Assembly: GCF_028553805.1 (NCBI RefSeq)
Contig: NZ_CP067140.1
Location: 3,162,001 to 3,226,000 of the forward strand
From: Paracoccus saliphilus
Lineage (GTDB): Bacteria; Pseudomonadota; Alphaproteobacteria; Rhodobacterales; Rhodobacteraceae
Length of the DNA: 64,000 nucleotides
Direction of reading: 5' to 3'
The notes below the pieces were generated by a model, which was not told the DNA's origin, searched no databases, and was given only the letters and a program-made list of their open reading frames with translations. Positions 53,797 to 64,000 of this stretch are shown here, piece by piece. The translations under genes and the position numbers were made by a program. Positions within the stretch are counted from its first letter, which is position 1. Every line of letters begins with the position of its first letter.

Positions 53797-54848
53797 TCTT
53801 CCTCCGCAAAGGGATCTGCGGGCACGTCGTTCTCGTGCCAGCCCAGGTTTTTCCATGTGCGCTGCATGTGCTCGGGCAAGGGTGCGGTGAGGGTGATGCG
53901 CCGCTTGGTGATCGGGTGATCGAAGGACAGGCTGCGGGCATGCAGATGCAGCTTGCGGCTGATCTCTCCGCCAAGCTGCGCGCCCCAGCCATCGCCAAGG
54001 TTCTCTTGCCCCGAGCCACCATATTTGCCGTCGCCGACGATGGGATGACCCAGCTCGGCCATATGCGCGCGAAGCTGGTGCGTCCGCCCGGTGATCGGCA
54101 CCAGCGCGCACCAGCTTGCGCGCGTGCCCAGGGCATCCAGCACCGCGTAGTCAGTGGTCGCCCGCTTGGCCCCCTCGGTCGAGGGGATGTCGCGGGGGTG
54201 GACGGCAACCATCTTTTCGCCCTCGCCGCCGCGCCCGTGTCCGGCGGCCTTGACCAGACCGTAGCGGACCGTGCCCATGCGCGGGTTGGGAACACCCGCC
54301 ACCGCCGCCCAATAGATCTTGCGGGTCGTGCGCGAGCGGAACGCCTCGGACAACGCACGGGCGATACGGTCGGTGCGGGCGAGCAGCAGCAGGCCCGAGG
54401 TGTCCTTGTCCAGCCGGTGCACCAGCTTGGGCCGGTCCTTGAAGCCGAACATCAGCGCCCCGGTCAGCCCGTCCACGTGACGGTTGCCCTGCCCGCTGCC
54501 CCCTTGCGAAGGCAGGCCCGGAGGCTTGTTCAGCGCGATGATATGTTCGTCCTTCCACAGCACCGCCTGCTGGATCATCTTCTGATCGTTATCGGGAATG
54601 CGCGCGCCTTCGGATTTGGCCTTGGCAGGCACGGGCTTGGCATCGGGCAAGGGCGGCACGCGCACCTCCTGCCCGGCCTCGATCCGGGTCGCGGCCTTGA
54701 CGCGCCCGCCATCGACGCGCAACTGCCCGGTGCGGCACATCTTTTCGACCGCGCCTTGCGTCAGTTGCGGGAAACGCTTCTTGAGCCAGCGGTCGAGGCG
54801 CTGATCGCCCTCGTCATGGCTCACATTGATCACCTGAACGCCGCTCAT
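53793..54848 (-). CDS. 23S rRNA pseudouridine synthase, RluC/RluD type
   Basis: A 351-residue enzyme. The N-terminal S4 RNA-binding domain (DQRLDRWLKKRFPQLTQGAV) is followed by the catalytic RluA-family domain with the active-site aspartate in PKLVHRLDKDTSGLLLLAR. Downstream come ITGRTHQLRAHMAELGHPIV and the C-terminal LHLHARSLSFDHP. It isomerises uridines in rRNA. Start at 54848 (MSGVQVINV) overlaps the crcB stop by four bases. RluC is the most likely paralogue, given length and S4 domain. Confidence 0.9.
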   Translation of the reverse strand: MSGVQVINVSHDEGDQRLDRWLKKRFPQLTQGAVEKMCRTGQLRVDGGRVKAATRIEAGQEVRVPPLPDAKPVPAKAKSEGARIPDNDQKMIQQAVLWKDEHIIALNKPPGLPSQGGSGQGNRHVDGLTGALMFGFKDRPKLVHRLDKDTSGLLLLARTDRIARALSEAFRSRTTRKIYWAAVAGVPNPRMGTVRYGLVKAAGHGRGGEGEKMVAVHPRDIPSTEGAKRATTDYAVLDALGTRASWCALVPITGRTHQLRAHMAELGHPIVGDGKYGGSGQENLGDGWGAQLGGEISRKLHLHARSLSFDHPITKRRITLTAPLPEHMQRTWKNLGWHENDVPADPFAEEE

Positions 54849-55219
54849 GCGAAAATCCCTCTGCCGACGGCCAGGCCCGCCGTCACTGCAAGCAGCGACA
54901 GCACCACCGAACCGGTCACGTAAATCATGGCTCCCGCCATCTGCCCCCGCTCCCACAGGGTCAGCGCGTCCAGCGAGAAGGCCGAGAATGTCGTGAAACC
55001 GCCCAGAATACCCGTCAGCAGCAGCGGCGCGAAATCGTTGTTCCAGCGATGCGCCATGAAGGCGACCAGAAGCCCCATCGCGAAACTGCCCAGCACGTTC
55101 ACCACGCCGGTCGCAACGGGAAAACCCGGGCCATGCCACGCGATGGCGCGATAGACCGCGTAGCGCGCCGTCGCGCCGAGTGCGCCGCCCACGGCGACCT
55201 GGAGAAAGGGATTCATCAT
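54845..55219 (-). CDS. crcB: Fluoride channel CrcB/Fluc
   Basis: A 124-residue, four-helix membrane protein that forms a dual-topology dimer exporting fluoride. Family motifs are VAVGGALGATARYAVYR, NVLGSFAMGLL and GILGGFTTFSAFSLDAL, the last with the conserved FTTFSTF-like filter region. The start is at 55219 or the adjacent ATG at 55216. No fluoride riboswitch is apparent upstream; the region just before it is the end of rarA. Confidence 0.92.
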   Translation of the reverse strand: MMNPFLQVAVGGALGATARYAVYRAIAWHGPGFPVATGVVNVLGSFAMGLLVAFMAHRWNNDFAPLLLTGILGGFTTFSAFSLDALTLWERGQMAGAMIYVTGSVVLSLLAVTAGLAVGRGIFA

Positions 55220-55250
55220 GGCGGGGTGATGTGGCGCTGCGGGCGTAAAG

Positions 55251-56567
55251 TCAACCACCACGCTTGTGCCGTTGCGCAACGAACCAGTCCAGCCGTTTCT
55301 TCAACTCACGTTCGAAGCCCCGCTCGATCGGGGTATAGAGGATCGGTCGCTTCATACCGTCGGGGAAATAGTTCTGGCCCGAGAACCCCTCTTCGGCGTC
55401 GTGATCATAGGCATAGCCCGCCCCGTAGCCCTGGTCCTTCATCATCTTGGTCGGCGCGTTCAGGATATGGGCGGGCGGCATCAGGCTGCCGGTGCGCCTC
55501 GCCTCGGCGCGGGAGGCCTTGTAGGCGACATAGCCCGCGTTCGATTTCGGAGACAGCGCAAGGAAGATCACCGCCTGCGCCAGCGCCAGCTCGCCCTCGG
55601 GGCTGCCGAGGCGCTCATAGAGTGCCCAGGCATCCAGGCAATGCCGCGCCGCCGCCGGTTCGGCCAGCCCGATATCCTCGATCGCCATGCGGGTGATGCG
55701 GCGGGCGAGATAGCGCGGGTCCTCGCCCCCCTCCAGCATCCGGGCGAGCCAGTAGAGCGCGGCATCCGGGTCCGACCCGCGCACCGATTTATGCAGGGCC
55801 GAGATCAGGTTGTAATGCTCGTCCCCCGACTTGTCATATTTGGCGGCACGTCGCATCAGCCGGTTGGCCATGGCCTGCGCGTCCAGCGGCTTGTCGATCT
55901 TCCATGCCGCGACCTGCTCGATCAGGTTCAGCGCGGCGCGGCCATCGCCATCTGACATTTCCAGCAGGGCCTCGCGCGCCTCGGCACTCAGCGGCAGCTT
56001 GTGGCCCAGCTCCCCCTCGGCGCGCTGTGCGAGACGCTCGAGATCGGCGAGGCTCAGACGTTCGAGCACGATCACCTGGGCGCGCGACATGACGGCGGCA
56101 TTCAGCTCGAACGAGGGGTTCTCGGTGGTCGCGCCGACCAGCAGGATGGTGCCATCCTCCATATGCGGCAGGAAACTGTCCTGCTGCGCCTTGTTGAAGC
56201 GGTGGATTTCATCGACGAAAAGCAGCGTCCCCCGCCCTTGGCTGCGGCGCAGCTTGGCGGCCTCGAACACCTTGCGCAATTCGGGAACGCCGGTGAAGAT
56301 CGCGCTGATCTGGACGAAGGCAAGATCGGTCTCGTCGGCCAGCAGCCGGGCGATGGTGGTCTTGCCCACCCCCGGAGGCCCCCAGAGGATCAGCGAGGAA
56401 AGACTACCCGCCGCCAGCATCGAACCGAGCGGGCCATCCGGGCCAAGCACCCTGTCCTGGCCAATCACTTCTGCCAGGCGGGCCGGACGAATCCTGTCGG
56501 CCAGAGGGCGCATCGCCGAATTGGACGGCGATTCGGATGAAGCGGGAGTGTCGAACAGATCGGCCAT
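55251..56567 (-). CDS. rarA: Replication-associated recombination protein RarA (MgsA)
   Basis: A 438-residue AAA+ clamp-loader-like ATPase that acts at stalled replication forks. Walker A is GPPGVGKTT, Walker B LLFVDEIHRFNK, sensor 1 LVGATTENPSFE, and the tetramerisation/MgsA C-terminal domain includes LHKSVRGSDPDAALYWLARM. Length is standard. Head of the operon rarA-crcB-rlu-HAD-ATP12, all in one direction with small gaps or overlaps. Confidence 0.94.
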   Translation of the reverse strand: MADLFDTPASSESPSNSAMRPLADRIRPARLAEVIGQDRVLGPDGPLGSMLAAGSLSSLILWGPPGVGKTTIARLLADETDLAFVQISAIFTGVPELRKVFEAAKLRRSQGRGTLLFVDEIHRFNKAQQDSFLPHMEDGTILLVGATTENPSFELNAAVMSRAQVIVLERLSLADLERLAQRAEGELGHKLPLSAEAREALLEMSDGDGRAALNLIEQVAAWKIDKPLDAQAMANRLMRRAAKYDKSGDEHYNLISALHKSVRGSDPDAALYWLARMLEGGEDPRYLARRITRMAIEDIGLAEPAAARHCLDAWALYERLGSPEGELALAQAVIFLALSPKSNAGYVAYKASRAEARRTGSLMPPAHILNAPTKMMKDQGYGAGYAYDHDAEEGFSGQNYFPDGMKRPILYTPIERGFERELKKRLDWFVAQRHKRGG

Positions 56568-56632
56568 GTCACGCGCATTCTAGGATGCGGGCAACGGGAT
56601 CGAAAGCCCCTGATCACCTTCTCTGGTCAGGA

Positions 56633-57244
56633 TTACAGCAAGCGGTATTCCTGCGCCCTTTGCAACGCCTCGGCGGTGGTGCGGGCCATAAGCCGCTTCC
56701 GGGTCGATATCAGCCGGGCCTTGAAGGCGCTTTCCGTGATGCCAAGCTTGGCGGCCGCCTCGGCATGCCGCTCGCCTTCCGCGATGCGGCGCAGGGCGTC
56801 TTTCTGCGCCTTGGTCAGCCCGGCCGGTGGTTCGGCCAATTCGTGCAACTGCCGAAGGATGGCCGAAACCGCAACGATTTCTTCGTCGGTGAATTCACGT
56901 TTGCCATTGGCAACACTTGCGATACTGCGCGAGGTGATCAGGCCATGCGACAATGTCGCGCCATAGGGCAGCCCGTGACCGGCAGCCTCCCGCATGATGC
57001 CGAACGGATCCGGAACGGGCAGCGCGGACCATCTGCACGCCCCGGTGGTCGATAATCCCCAGGCAATGGTGGGATCCCGCAGGGCAAACCCGTTCTGAAA
57101 ATAGAACTCCGCCCAAGTCTCCGGATAAGTCTGGAACCGCATCAACGGTGCCGCGAAGCGGATATGCAAAGACAGGAAATATCCCGTCGGTGCGATTACG
57201 TCCAACTTTTTCAGTAAGGCATTTATCTCTGCACGTGCAATCAT
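56633..57244 (-). CDS. LuxR-family regulator, orphan
   Basis: A 203-residue regulator. An N-terminal autoinducer-binding-like domain (residues about 1-130; FYFQNGFALRDPTIAWGLST, WSALPVPDP) precedes a C-terminal helix-turn-helix (LTKAQKDALRRIAEGERHAE then LGITESAFKARLISTRKRL). The HTH is shorter and more divergent than in classical LuxR. No luxI-type synthase is nearby, so it may sense signals made elsewhere or none. It lies between rarA and the rplQ terminator, transcribed alone. Confidence 0.8.
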   Translation of the reverse strand: MIARAEINALLKKLDVIAPTGYFLSLHIRFAAPLMRFQTYPETWAEFYFQNGFALRDPTIAWGLSTTGACRWSALPVPDPFGIMREAAGHGLPYGATLSHGLITSRSIASVANGKREFTDEEIVAVSAILRQLHELAEPPAGLTKAQKDALRRIAEGERHAEAAAKLGITESAFKARLISTRKRLMARTTAEALQRAQEYRLL

Positions 57245-57437
57245 GTTCTTCTGAGCCGATCCTAATTAAACTTACAATATCAACACAATCGAAACAATTT
57301 TGTATTACCAGAAGGTTAACGCATCGGAATTGTTCCGCCGACGGGTCTTATAACACCAAAAGGTATCGATATCACAATATTTCACACTGAAATACTGGCC
57401 GGGAGAGTGATTGGCCACCCCCGCATGCTGCAGTTGC

Positions 57438-57474
57438 AAAAACCCCGCCGCTGTTTCCAGCGACGGGGTTTTCC
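57438..57474 (-). terminator. Terminator of the ribosomal/rpoA operon
   Basis: AACCCCGCCGCTG (57441-57453) pairs with CAGCGACGGGGTT (57458-57470), with one mismatch and a 4-base loop. On the minus strand it is followed by TTTTTGC. It is a strong intrinsic terminator 33 bases after the rplQ stop, and its A-run on the other side makes it partly bidirectional. Confidence 0.85.
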
Positions 57475-57502
57475 CGTTCTCGATTGTCGTTGCAGGCTGT
57501 CT

Positions 57503-57922
57503 TCAGCCGTCATCGCCCTCGGAGGCTTCGACACGTGCATGATCGGCTGCGCCCTTGGCGCTCGGATCGCGGTCGACCAGTTCGATGATTGCCATCGGCG
57601 CCATATCACCATAGCGGAAACCGGCCTTCAGCACGCGGACATAGCCACCCTGCCGATCCTTGTAACGCTCGCCCAGGACATCGAACAGCTTTGCGACATA
57701 GGCGTCCTGCTTGAGCTGCGAGGCGGCCTGGCGGCGGGCATGCAGATCGCCGCGCTTGGCCAGCGTGATCAGCTTCTCGACGATGGGGCGCAGTTCCTTG
57801 GCCTTGGGCAGGGTCGTCTTGATCTGCTCATGCTCGATCAACGAGCCAGCCATGTTGGCGAACAGCGACTTGCGGTGTTCGTGGGTACGGTTGAGACGGC
57901 GATAGCCGCGAGCGTGACGCAT
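57503..57922 (-). CDS. rplQ: 50S ribosomal protein L17
   Basis: A 139-residue ribosomal protein with the canonical start [20 protein letters not shown] and [30 protein letters not shown]. The C-terminal tail after about residue 115 is acidic, as usual in alphaproteobacteria. Last gene of the spc/alpha operon, followed by the terminator at 57438-57474. Confidence 0.97.
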   Translation of the reverse strand: MRHARGYRRLNRTHEHRKSLFANMAGSLIEHEQIKTTLPKAKELRPIVEKLITLAKRGDLHARRQAASQLKQDAYVAKLFDVLGERYKDRQGGYVRVLKAGFRYGDMAPMAIIELVDRDPSAKGAADHARVEASEGDDG

Positions 57923-58047
57923 TTCATTTCTCCATTGACGTCTTTTGCTTTGTCCGGCGGCCCATGCGTGCGGGCCACTCTCCTTGGGGCGGAATGCCCG
58001 GGGTTTGGCGGGGCGGGATCAACCCGCCGCCGCCAGAAATTCAAGTC

Positions 58048-59064
58048 TCAGAACTGATCGTCGAAGCGCTTGGCCAGATCCTCGATATTCTCCGGCGGCC
58101 AATCCACGACATCCATGCCCAGATGCAGGCCCATGCCCGAGAGCACTTCCTTGATCTCGTTCAGGGATTTGCGGCCGAAATTCGGGGTCCGCAGCATCTC
58201 GGCCTCGGTCTTCTGGATCAGGTCGCCGATATAGACGATATTGTCGTTCTTCAGGCAGTTCGCCGAACGGACCGACAGTTCCAGTTCGTCCACCTTCTTG
58301 AGCAGGCGCGGATCGAATTCCAGGCCATCGTCGTTATCCTGACGGCTGGCCGATTCCGGCTCCTCGAAGTTGACGAAGACCGAAAGCTGGTCCTGAACGA
58401 TACGGGCGGCATAGGCCACGGCGTCTTCCGGGGTCAGCGAACCGTCCGTCTCGATCTTCATGGTCAGCTTGTCGTAATCCAGCACCTGGCCCTCGCGGGT
58501 CGGGGTGACCTCGTAGCTGACACGCTTGACCGGCGAGAAGATCGCGTCAATCGGGATCAGGCCGATGGGCGCATCCTCGGGGCGGTTCTTGTCAGCGGCG
58601 ACATAGCCCTTGCCGGTCTGCACGGTCAGCTCCAGGTTCAGATCGGCGCCCTCGTCCAGGTGGCAGATCACGTGATCGCGGTTCAGCACCGTGATCCCGG
58701 CCGTTTCCTGGATATCGCTGGCCTTCACCTCGCCCGGGCCCTTGGCCGTCAGCGAAAGGCGCTTGGGGCCCTCGACTTCCATTTTCAGGGTCACGCCCTT
58801 GAGGTTCAGGACGATATCCGTCACATCCTCGCGGACGCCGGCAACGCTGCTGAATTCATGCAGGACGTTGTCGATCTGGACCGAGGTGATGGCAGCGCCT
58901 TGCAGCGACGACAGCAGCACACGGCGCAGCGCATTGCCGAGCGTCAGGCCGAAGCCCCGCTCCAGCGGCTCTGCGACCAGGGTCGCCGTCCGGGTCGCGT
59001 CGGCGCCCGGCTTGACGACCAGCTGTGTCGGCTTGATCAGTTCGGCCCAATTCTTGTGGATCAT
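58048..59064 (-). CDS. rpoA: RNA polymerase alpha subunit
   Basis: A 338-residue subunit. The N-terminal assembly domain includes [22 protein letters not shown] and residues for beta/beta' contact. The C-terminal domain has [20 protein letters not shown] and [21 protein letters not shown], which binds UP elements and activators. Length is normal for alphaproteobacteria. It sits between rpsK and rplQ as expected. Confidence 0.98.
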   Translation of the reverse strand: MIHKNWAELIKPTQLVVKPGADATRTATLVAEPLERGFGLTLGNALRRVLLSSLQGAAITSVQIDNVLHEFSSVAGVREDVTDIVLNLKGVTLKMEVEGPKRLSLTAKGPGEVKASDIQETAGITVLNRDHVICHLDEGADLNLELTVQTGKGYVAADKNRPEDAPIGLIPIDAIFSPVKRVSYEVTPTREGQVLDYDKLTMKIETDGSLTPEDAVAYAARIVQDQLSVFVNFEEPESASRQDNDDGLEFDPRLLKKVDELELSVRSANCLKNDNIVYIGDLIQKTEAEMLRTPNFGRKSLNEIKEVLSGMGLHLGMDVVDWPPENIEDLAKRFDDQF

Positions 59065-59181
59065 GGGTTTGCCTCCATACTTGTTTCCGAGCCCATGACC
59101 GTGGCCGGAAACGCCCGAGGTTGAATGCGAAATGTCCGAACCGCGTGCATCACACGCAGCCCGGTGAATGATGATCCAGTA

Positions 59182-59571
59182 TTAGACGCGACGACGCTTT
59201 GGCGGGCGGCAGCCGTTATGCGCGATCGGGGTCACATCCCGGATGGCAGTGATGTTGAAGCCGACCGCAGCCAGCGCACGCAGCGCCGATTCACGGCCCG
59301 AACCGGGGCCCTGCACTTCGACCTCAAGCGTTCTCACGCCATGTTCCTGCGCCTTGCGGCCAGCATCCTCGGCAGCCATCTGCGCGGCGTAAGGGGTCGA
59401 TTTACGCGAACCCTTGAAGCCCATCGTGCCAGCCGACGACCAGGAAATGGCGTTGCCCTGCACGTCCGAGATCAGGATCTTGGTATTGTTGAAGCTCGAA
59501 TTCACATGCGCCACACCGGTGGCGATGTTCTTGCGCTCTTTGCGCTTAGTCCGAGTTTTATCGCGTGCCAT
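59182..59571 (-). CDS. rpsK: 30S ribosomal protein S11
   Basis: A 129-residue ribosomal protein: [47 protein letters not shown] core and the conserved C-terminus [18 protein letters not shown]. It lies between rpsM and rpoA in the standard alpha operon order. Confidence 0.98.
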   Translation of the reverse strand: MARDKTRTKRKERKNIATGVAHVNSSFNNTKILISDVQGNAISWSSAGTMGFKGSRKSTPYAAQMAAEDAGRKAQEHGVRTLEVEVQGPGSGRESALRALAAVGFNITAIRDVTPIAHNGCRPPKRRRV

Positions 59572-59583
59572 GTCCGTTCCCCC

Positions 59584-59952
59584 TTATTTCTTCTTGCCGG
59601 CAATGGGCTTCGCCGGGCCCTTGCGGGTGCGGGCATTGGTGTGGGTGCGCTGGCCGCGGGTCGGAAGACCGCGACGGTGGCGCAGGCCGCGATAGGAACC
59701 CATATCCATCAGGCGCTTGACGTTCATCTGCACTTCACGGCGCAGATCGCCTTCGACGGTCAGGTTCTGGTCGATAAATTCACGAATCTGAAGAACTTCG
59801 GCATCCGAGAGTTCGTTCACGCGACGTGCGGCATCGATGCCGGTCGATTCGCAAATCTGATGGGCATAGGCAGGGCCGATGCCATGGATATAGGTCAGTG
59901 CGATGGGGACACGTTTCCCCGTCGGAATGTTGACGCCAGCAATACGAGCCAC
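59584..59952 (-). CDS. rpsM: 30S ribosomal protein S13 (GTG start)
   Basis: A 122-residue ribosomal protein. The start is GTG at 59952, giving the canonical [20 protein letters not shown], with AAGGA six bases upstream; an in-frame ATG 33 bases further out lacks a ribosome site and would add a non-conserved leader. Other motifs are [20 protein letters not shown] and the basic C-terminus ending AGKKK. Confidence 0.96.
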   Translation of the reverse strand: MARIAGVNIPTGKRVPIALTYIHGIGPAYAHQICESTGIDAARRVNELSDAEVLQIREFIDQNLTVEGDLRREVQMNVKRLMDMGSYRGLRHRRGLPTRGQRTHTNARTRKGPAKPIAGKKK

Positions 59953-60008
59953 GCGTTTTCCTTTTCGGTTGCGGTTCCGTAGCACCGGAACCTTTTTTCA
60001 CAACGTAA

Positions 60009-60098
60009 GGCCCGAAAGCCATGCCTTCGGGCCATTCTATGATCCACCCGGAGAGCGGGTGATTCTCTTGCGAGAAGCCGTGATCTAATCGGAGATCA
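60009..60098 (-). promoter_or_regulatory. Cluster of three hairpins between adk and rpsM
   Basis: In the 204-base gap are GGCCCGAA/TTCGGGCC (60009-60033), CACCCG/CGGGTG (60045-60061) and TGATCT/AGATCA (60081-60098). None is followed by a U-run on the minus strand. They may act as partial attenuators, processing sites or a ribosomal-protein binding site that sets the ratio of adk/secY to the rpsM group. Confidence 0.4.
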
Positions 60099-60156
60099 CG
60101 TCCGCGTCAAGGGGATAGCTTAACAAGGACTTGACAAAGCCAATTTCATCGGCGCC

Positions 60157-60807
60157 CTAGTTTCCGTCCAGTGCTGCGTTGATCTGGGATGCCACGCTGT
60201 CGATCTCGGCAAGCCCGTTGACCGAAGTCAGATCGCCCTTGGCATAATAATAGCCGATCAGCGGCGAGGTCTTCTTGTAATATTCCAGCAGACGGGTGCG
60301 CAGGCTATCCTCGTTATCATCGGCGCGGCGCTGCAGATCCGTCGAGCCGCAGACATCGCAAACGCCCTCTTTGGCGGTCGGCTTGGTATCGTCGTGATAG
60401 ACCTCGCCGCAATTGCCACAGGTAAAGCGACCGGTGATCCGGCGCACCAGCGCCTCGTCATCGACCCGCATCTCGATGACCGTATCCAGCCCCATCCCGG
60501 TCTCGTCCAGTAATTCCCCCAGCGCATCCGCCTGCGCCAATGTGCGCGGGAAGCCGTCAAAGATGAAACCCTTGCCGCCTTCGGCCAGTTTCTCGCGAAT
60601 CAAACCGATGACGATATCATCCGTGACCAGTTGCCCACGATCCATGACCTCGGCCACTTTCTTGCCCATCTCGGTCCCCGAGGTCCGGGCGGCACGCAGC
60701 ATGTCACCGGTGGAAAGCTGCACCATGCCCCGCTCTTCGACCAGCTTGCGGGCCTGTGTTCCCTTGCCCGCGCCCGGAGGCCCCAGAAGAATGATATTGA
60801 TCGTCAT
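60157..60807 (-). CDS. adk: Adenylate kinase
   Basis: A 216-residue long-form adenylate kinase interconverting AMP, ADP and ATP. The P-loop is [10 protein letters not shown], the AMP region [12 protein letters not shown], and the lid carries a zinc-type four-cysteine site (FTCGNC ... CDVCGS). Zinc lids are common in alphaproteobacteria and Gram-positives. It follows secY by 39 bases, as usual. Confidence 0.97.
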   Translation of the reverse strand: MTINIILLGPPGAGKGTQARKLVEERGMVQLSTGDMLRAARTSGTEMGKKVAEVMDRGQLVTDDIVIGLIREKLAEGGKGFIFDGFPRTLAQADALGELLDETGMGLDTVIEMRVDDEALVRRITGRFTCGNCGEVYHDDTKPTAKEGVCDVCGSTDLQRRADDNEDSLRTRLLEYYKKTSPLIGYYYAKGDLTSVNGLAEIDSVASQINAALDGN

Positions 60808-60846
60808 GTAGCCTGTCCCCCTCGGCTGGCCGTTCCGGCTTGTTGA

Positions 60847-62217
<1,371 letters not shown>

Positions 62218-62324
62218 ATTTTCCGTCCCGTGTCATGACAGCGCCGCCGATCCGTTTCCGGGGTCCGGCGGCGCCTGGAAAACCTGTTTGCTATCTATGG
62301 GGCGCGGGCGCCCCGTTCAACAGC

Positions 62325-62792
62325 TTATTCCGCCGACGCCGGCAGCGTCACCTTGCCACCCGCCTTTTCGACCGCCTCGACCGCCGATTTCGACGCGCCG
62401 GTGACAGTGATGTTCAGCTTGGCTTTCAGCTCGCCCTTGCCCAACAGCCGGATGCCGTCCAGCTTGCGGCGCACAACGCCCGCGGTAACCAGCGCATCTT
62501 CGGTCACATCGGCCTTGGCGTCCAGCTTGCCCGCATCGACAAAGCTTTGCAGCTGCCCCAGGTTGATGACAGCGAAAGATTTGGCGTTGGGCTTTTTGAA
62601 GCCGCGCTTCGGCAGGCGGCGGTACAGCGGCATCTGGCCGCCTTCATAACCGTTCAGAGCCACGCCCGAACGCGATTTCTGGCCCTTGATACCACGGCCG
62701 GCAGTCTTGCCCTTGCCCGAACCGGGACCACGCGCTACGCGTTTCTTGGTCGGGGTCGCGCCTTCATTATCGCGGATTTCATGCAGTTTCAT
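62325..62792 (-). CDS. rplO: 50S ribosomal protein L15
   Basis: A 155-residue ribosomal protein: [59 protein letters not shown] and a C-terminal [17 protein letters not shown]. It precedes secY as expected. The usual upstream neighbour rpmD (L30) is not next to it; a sulfotransferase-like gene stands there instead. Confidence 0.97.
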   Translation of the reverse strand: MKLHEIRDNEGATPTKKRVARGPGSGKGKTAGRGIKGQKSRSGVALNGYEGGQMPLYRRLPKRGFKKPNAKSFAVINLGQLQSFVDAGKLDAKADVTEDALVTAGVVRRKLDGIRLLGKGELKAKLNITVTGASKSAVEAVEKAGGKVTLPASAE

Positions 62793-62941
62793 ATCGCTTC
62801 TCCTAAGCCGGACACATCCCCGAAGCGATACAGGACGGACACGGCGTTTCTTGGTTGTCGAGTCGGCCCGTTACATGGGCACCGCGGGTGCGTAGCGGAT
62901 GCCGCGATGCGGGTCAAGGCCGCAACCTCTCATGACTCGCC

Positions 62942-63574
62942 TCATATCTGGGCCGAGATGACCCGCGCATCTTCCGGGTACCCCAAGGCCTCCGCGACAT
63001 CGATTGCCGTATAGAGCAAAGGCCTGGGAAAACTCGCCAGCTCAGAGATGTGCCAATCATTCCGGCGGATATGCGGACGCGAATTCAATTCGATGCCCGA
63101 ACTGCGCTGCACAGGCTGTCCCAGGAACGAGGCCAGGCTGGTATCATCCTCTTCATGGTCAACGCGGAAAATGATTTCAGGATGCAGATCCAGCGCGATT
63201 CGATACCAATAGGCAAAGCTCGCAAGCGCAAAGCCAAGCCCGGTCTGCGGAACTTCTGAGTGGCTGAAGATGTCGACGCCCAGCTTTTCCCATATGACCG
63301 TGGCCCGCCAACCAATCGAACGGCGGTTGTTGTTCTCGGGCAGGATCGAGCCCATCGCCGCAAGGGGAGATCGCGCGATACAGAACAGTCTGAAATCCTC
63401 GGCAAGCGGACCGATGGCATGCCCCCAGGGAACGCTCTCCCGCCCCGAGAGGGCCATCCAGGACACGATCCCGTCCCTGCCGATCTTTTCATGCTCTACC
63501 TGCAATCCGCACGATCGCAGCAATGCCGCCGTGAACCCCGTTCCACAGCGGGGATGTCCGATACCGACTAACAA
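62942..63574 (-). CDS. Sulfotransferase-like P-loop protein (TTG start)
   Basis: A 210-residue protein. The start is TTG at 63574, set by a perfect AGGAGG five bases upstream; upstream in-frame ATGs have no ribosome site. Residues 2-20 (LVGIGHPRCGTGFTAALLR) form a P-loop like the 5'-PAPS site of sulfotransferases, and FCIARSPLAAMGSIL resembles the 3'-phosphate site. The rest is divergent. It may transfer sulfate to a carbohydrate or may be a related nucleotide-binding protein. It lies upstream of rplO inside the ribosomal operon region, 31 bases after the next gene. Confidence 0.7.
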   Translation of the reverse strand: MLVGIGHPRCGTGFTAALLRSCGLQVEHEKIGRDGIVSWMALSGRESVPWGHAIGPLAEDFRLFCIARSPLAAMGSILPENNNRRSIGWRATVIWEKLGVDIFSHSEVPQTGLGFALASFAYWYRIALDLHPEIIFRVDHEEDDTSLASFLGQPVQRSSGIELNSRPHIRRNDWHISELASFPRPLLYTAIDVAEALGYPEDARVISAQI

Positions 63575-63605
63575 TGAAACCTCCTGAATACGCCATGCCC
63601 TCCCC

Positions 63606-64000
63606 TCAGGTCCGGCTGATCTGCAACCTGTCCCGCAGAACCGCAAGGCATTTGCACGCATGCTCGACCTGAAGCGGATAATAACCTTTCGGCACAACCT
63701 GCGCGGGCGGTTCCTGTTCCAGAAGTGCGAGCAACTGGTGCAGCCTTGCCCCGGAGACGGAAATCCTTTCCGGTTCCTCGTTGATCATGCGGTTATACCA
63801 ACGCCCGCCGAACCAGCGGGCCCGGTGCCGGGCATGATCCGCAATGGCGATTTTCGCATGGAGCCAGTTATGCAGGTCGATCTCGTTGAACGGCATGATA
63901 TCGGCCGCGACCCCACCCGCTCCGAAAAGAGGGGCGAGCCCGTTCGTCGCGGCATTCGCCTTGCCCTTTCTGAAATCGCGCCGAGCAGCGGACAGCTCGT
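63606..64000 (-). CDS. Hypothetical protein, 5' part beyond the window
   Basis: The frame is open from the window edge (64000) to the stop at 63606, so at least 131 residues are visible and the true start lies outside. The visible part includes GLAPLFGAGGVAADIMPFNE, WLHAKIAIADHARHRARWFG and YPLQVEHACKCLAVLRDRL. I recognise no family. Same direction as the sulfotransferase-like gene; the two may form an inserted pair within the ribosomal gene cluster. Confidence 0.6.
   Translation of the reverse strand, partial: ELSAARRDFRKGKANAATNGLAPLFGAGGVAADIMPFNEIDLHNWLHAKIAIADHARHRARWFGGRWYNRMINEEPERISVSGARLHQLLALLEQEPPAQVVPKGYYPLQVEHACKCLAVLRDRLQISRT

Noticed and set aside
56633..57244. A quorum-sensing luxR/luxI pair
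   Set aside because: No acyl-homoserine-lactone synthase gene is adjacent; the regulator is an orphan.

Overview
The window is a GC-rich chromosomal segment from an alphaproteobacterium of the Rhodobacteraceae/Paracoccaceae type. The markers are a BztABCD amino-acid transporter, a class I (LysK) lysyl-tRNA synthetase, the gene order rplO-secY-adk-rpsM-rpsK-rpoA-rplQ, an ATP12-type F1 chaperone gene, and TRAP plus Gfo/Idh-linked sugar operons. A Paracoccus-like genus is a reasonable guess; I cannot fix the species.

Layout. (1) 0-5.8 kb, minus strand: a sugar ABC importer (two permeases, binding protein, MalK/UgpC-type ATPase) in an operon with a GH51 alpha-L-arabinofuranosidase. (2) 6.1-13 kb: a TerB-like protein, lysK, a large parallel beta-helix protein and a secreted phytase/esterase-like protein. 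(3) 13-16.3 kb: an island that looks less GC-rich, with a GH clan-A-like glycosidase fused to RTX repeats and a CFI-box C-terminal domain. (4) 16.4-18.7 kb: a decaying membrane operon, with a broken phospholipase D gene, an intact small K+ channel and a ClC gene with lost start, two frameshifts and an in-frame stop. (5) 18.8-20.2 kb: an IS110-family element. (6) 20.4-27.5 kb: a LacI-regulated operon made of a TRAP transporter, a VOC protein, a RuBisCO-like protein (RLP) and a DUF1537 acid-sugar kinase. (7) 27.5-29 kb: a scar of truncated solute-binding protein and nested transposase remnants. (8) 29-40.7 kb: a D-apiose catabolic cluster (ABC importer, D-apiose dehydrogenase, apionate lactonase, apionate oxidoisomerase, 3-oxo-isoapionate kinase, a second RLP and a GntR regulator). 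(9) 40.7-47.6 kb: a truncated hmuV followed by an accessory island (RHH regulator, unknown proteins, zinc-ribbon/GIY-YIG protein, soluble FtsH-like AAA+ protease, three tandem terminators, AlpA-like regulator). (10) 47.6-64 kb: housekeeping genes, namely bztABCD, ATP12, HAD phosphatase, RluC-type synthase, crcB, rarA, an orphan LuxR, and the spc/alpha ribosomal operon with a sulfotransferase-like gene upstream of rplO.

How the parts work together. Regions 1, 2, 3 and 8 share a plant cell-wall theme: arabinofuranosidase, beta-helix protein, secreted glycosidase and import/oxidation of apiose (a branched sugar of rhamnogalacturonan II and apiogalacturonan). In region 8 the expected route is D-apiose to apionolactone (ApsD), apionate (ApnL), 3-oxo-isoapionate (ApnO), the 4-phosphate (OiaK), then cleavage or decarboxylation by the RLP. 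No erythrulose-phosphate isomerase is seen beside it.

The best candidate for an undescribed system is region 6. It carries a second, diverged RLP and kinase pair, but with its own TRAP transporter, its own LacI regulator and a VOC enzyme in place of the apiose oxidation genes. This implies a different, probably already acidic, branched or oxo substrate. The 41-47 kb protease/nuclease-like island is the second candidate.
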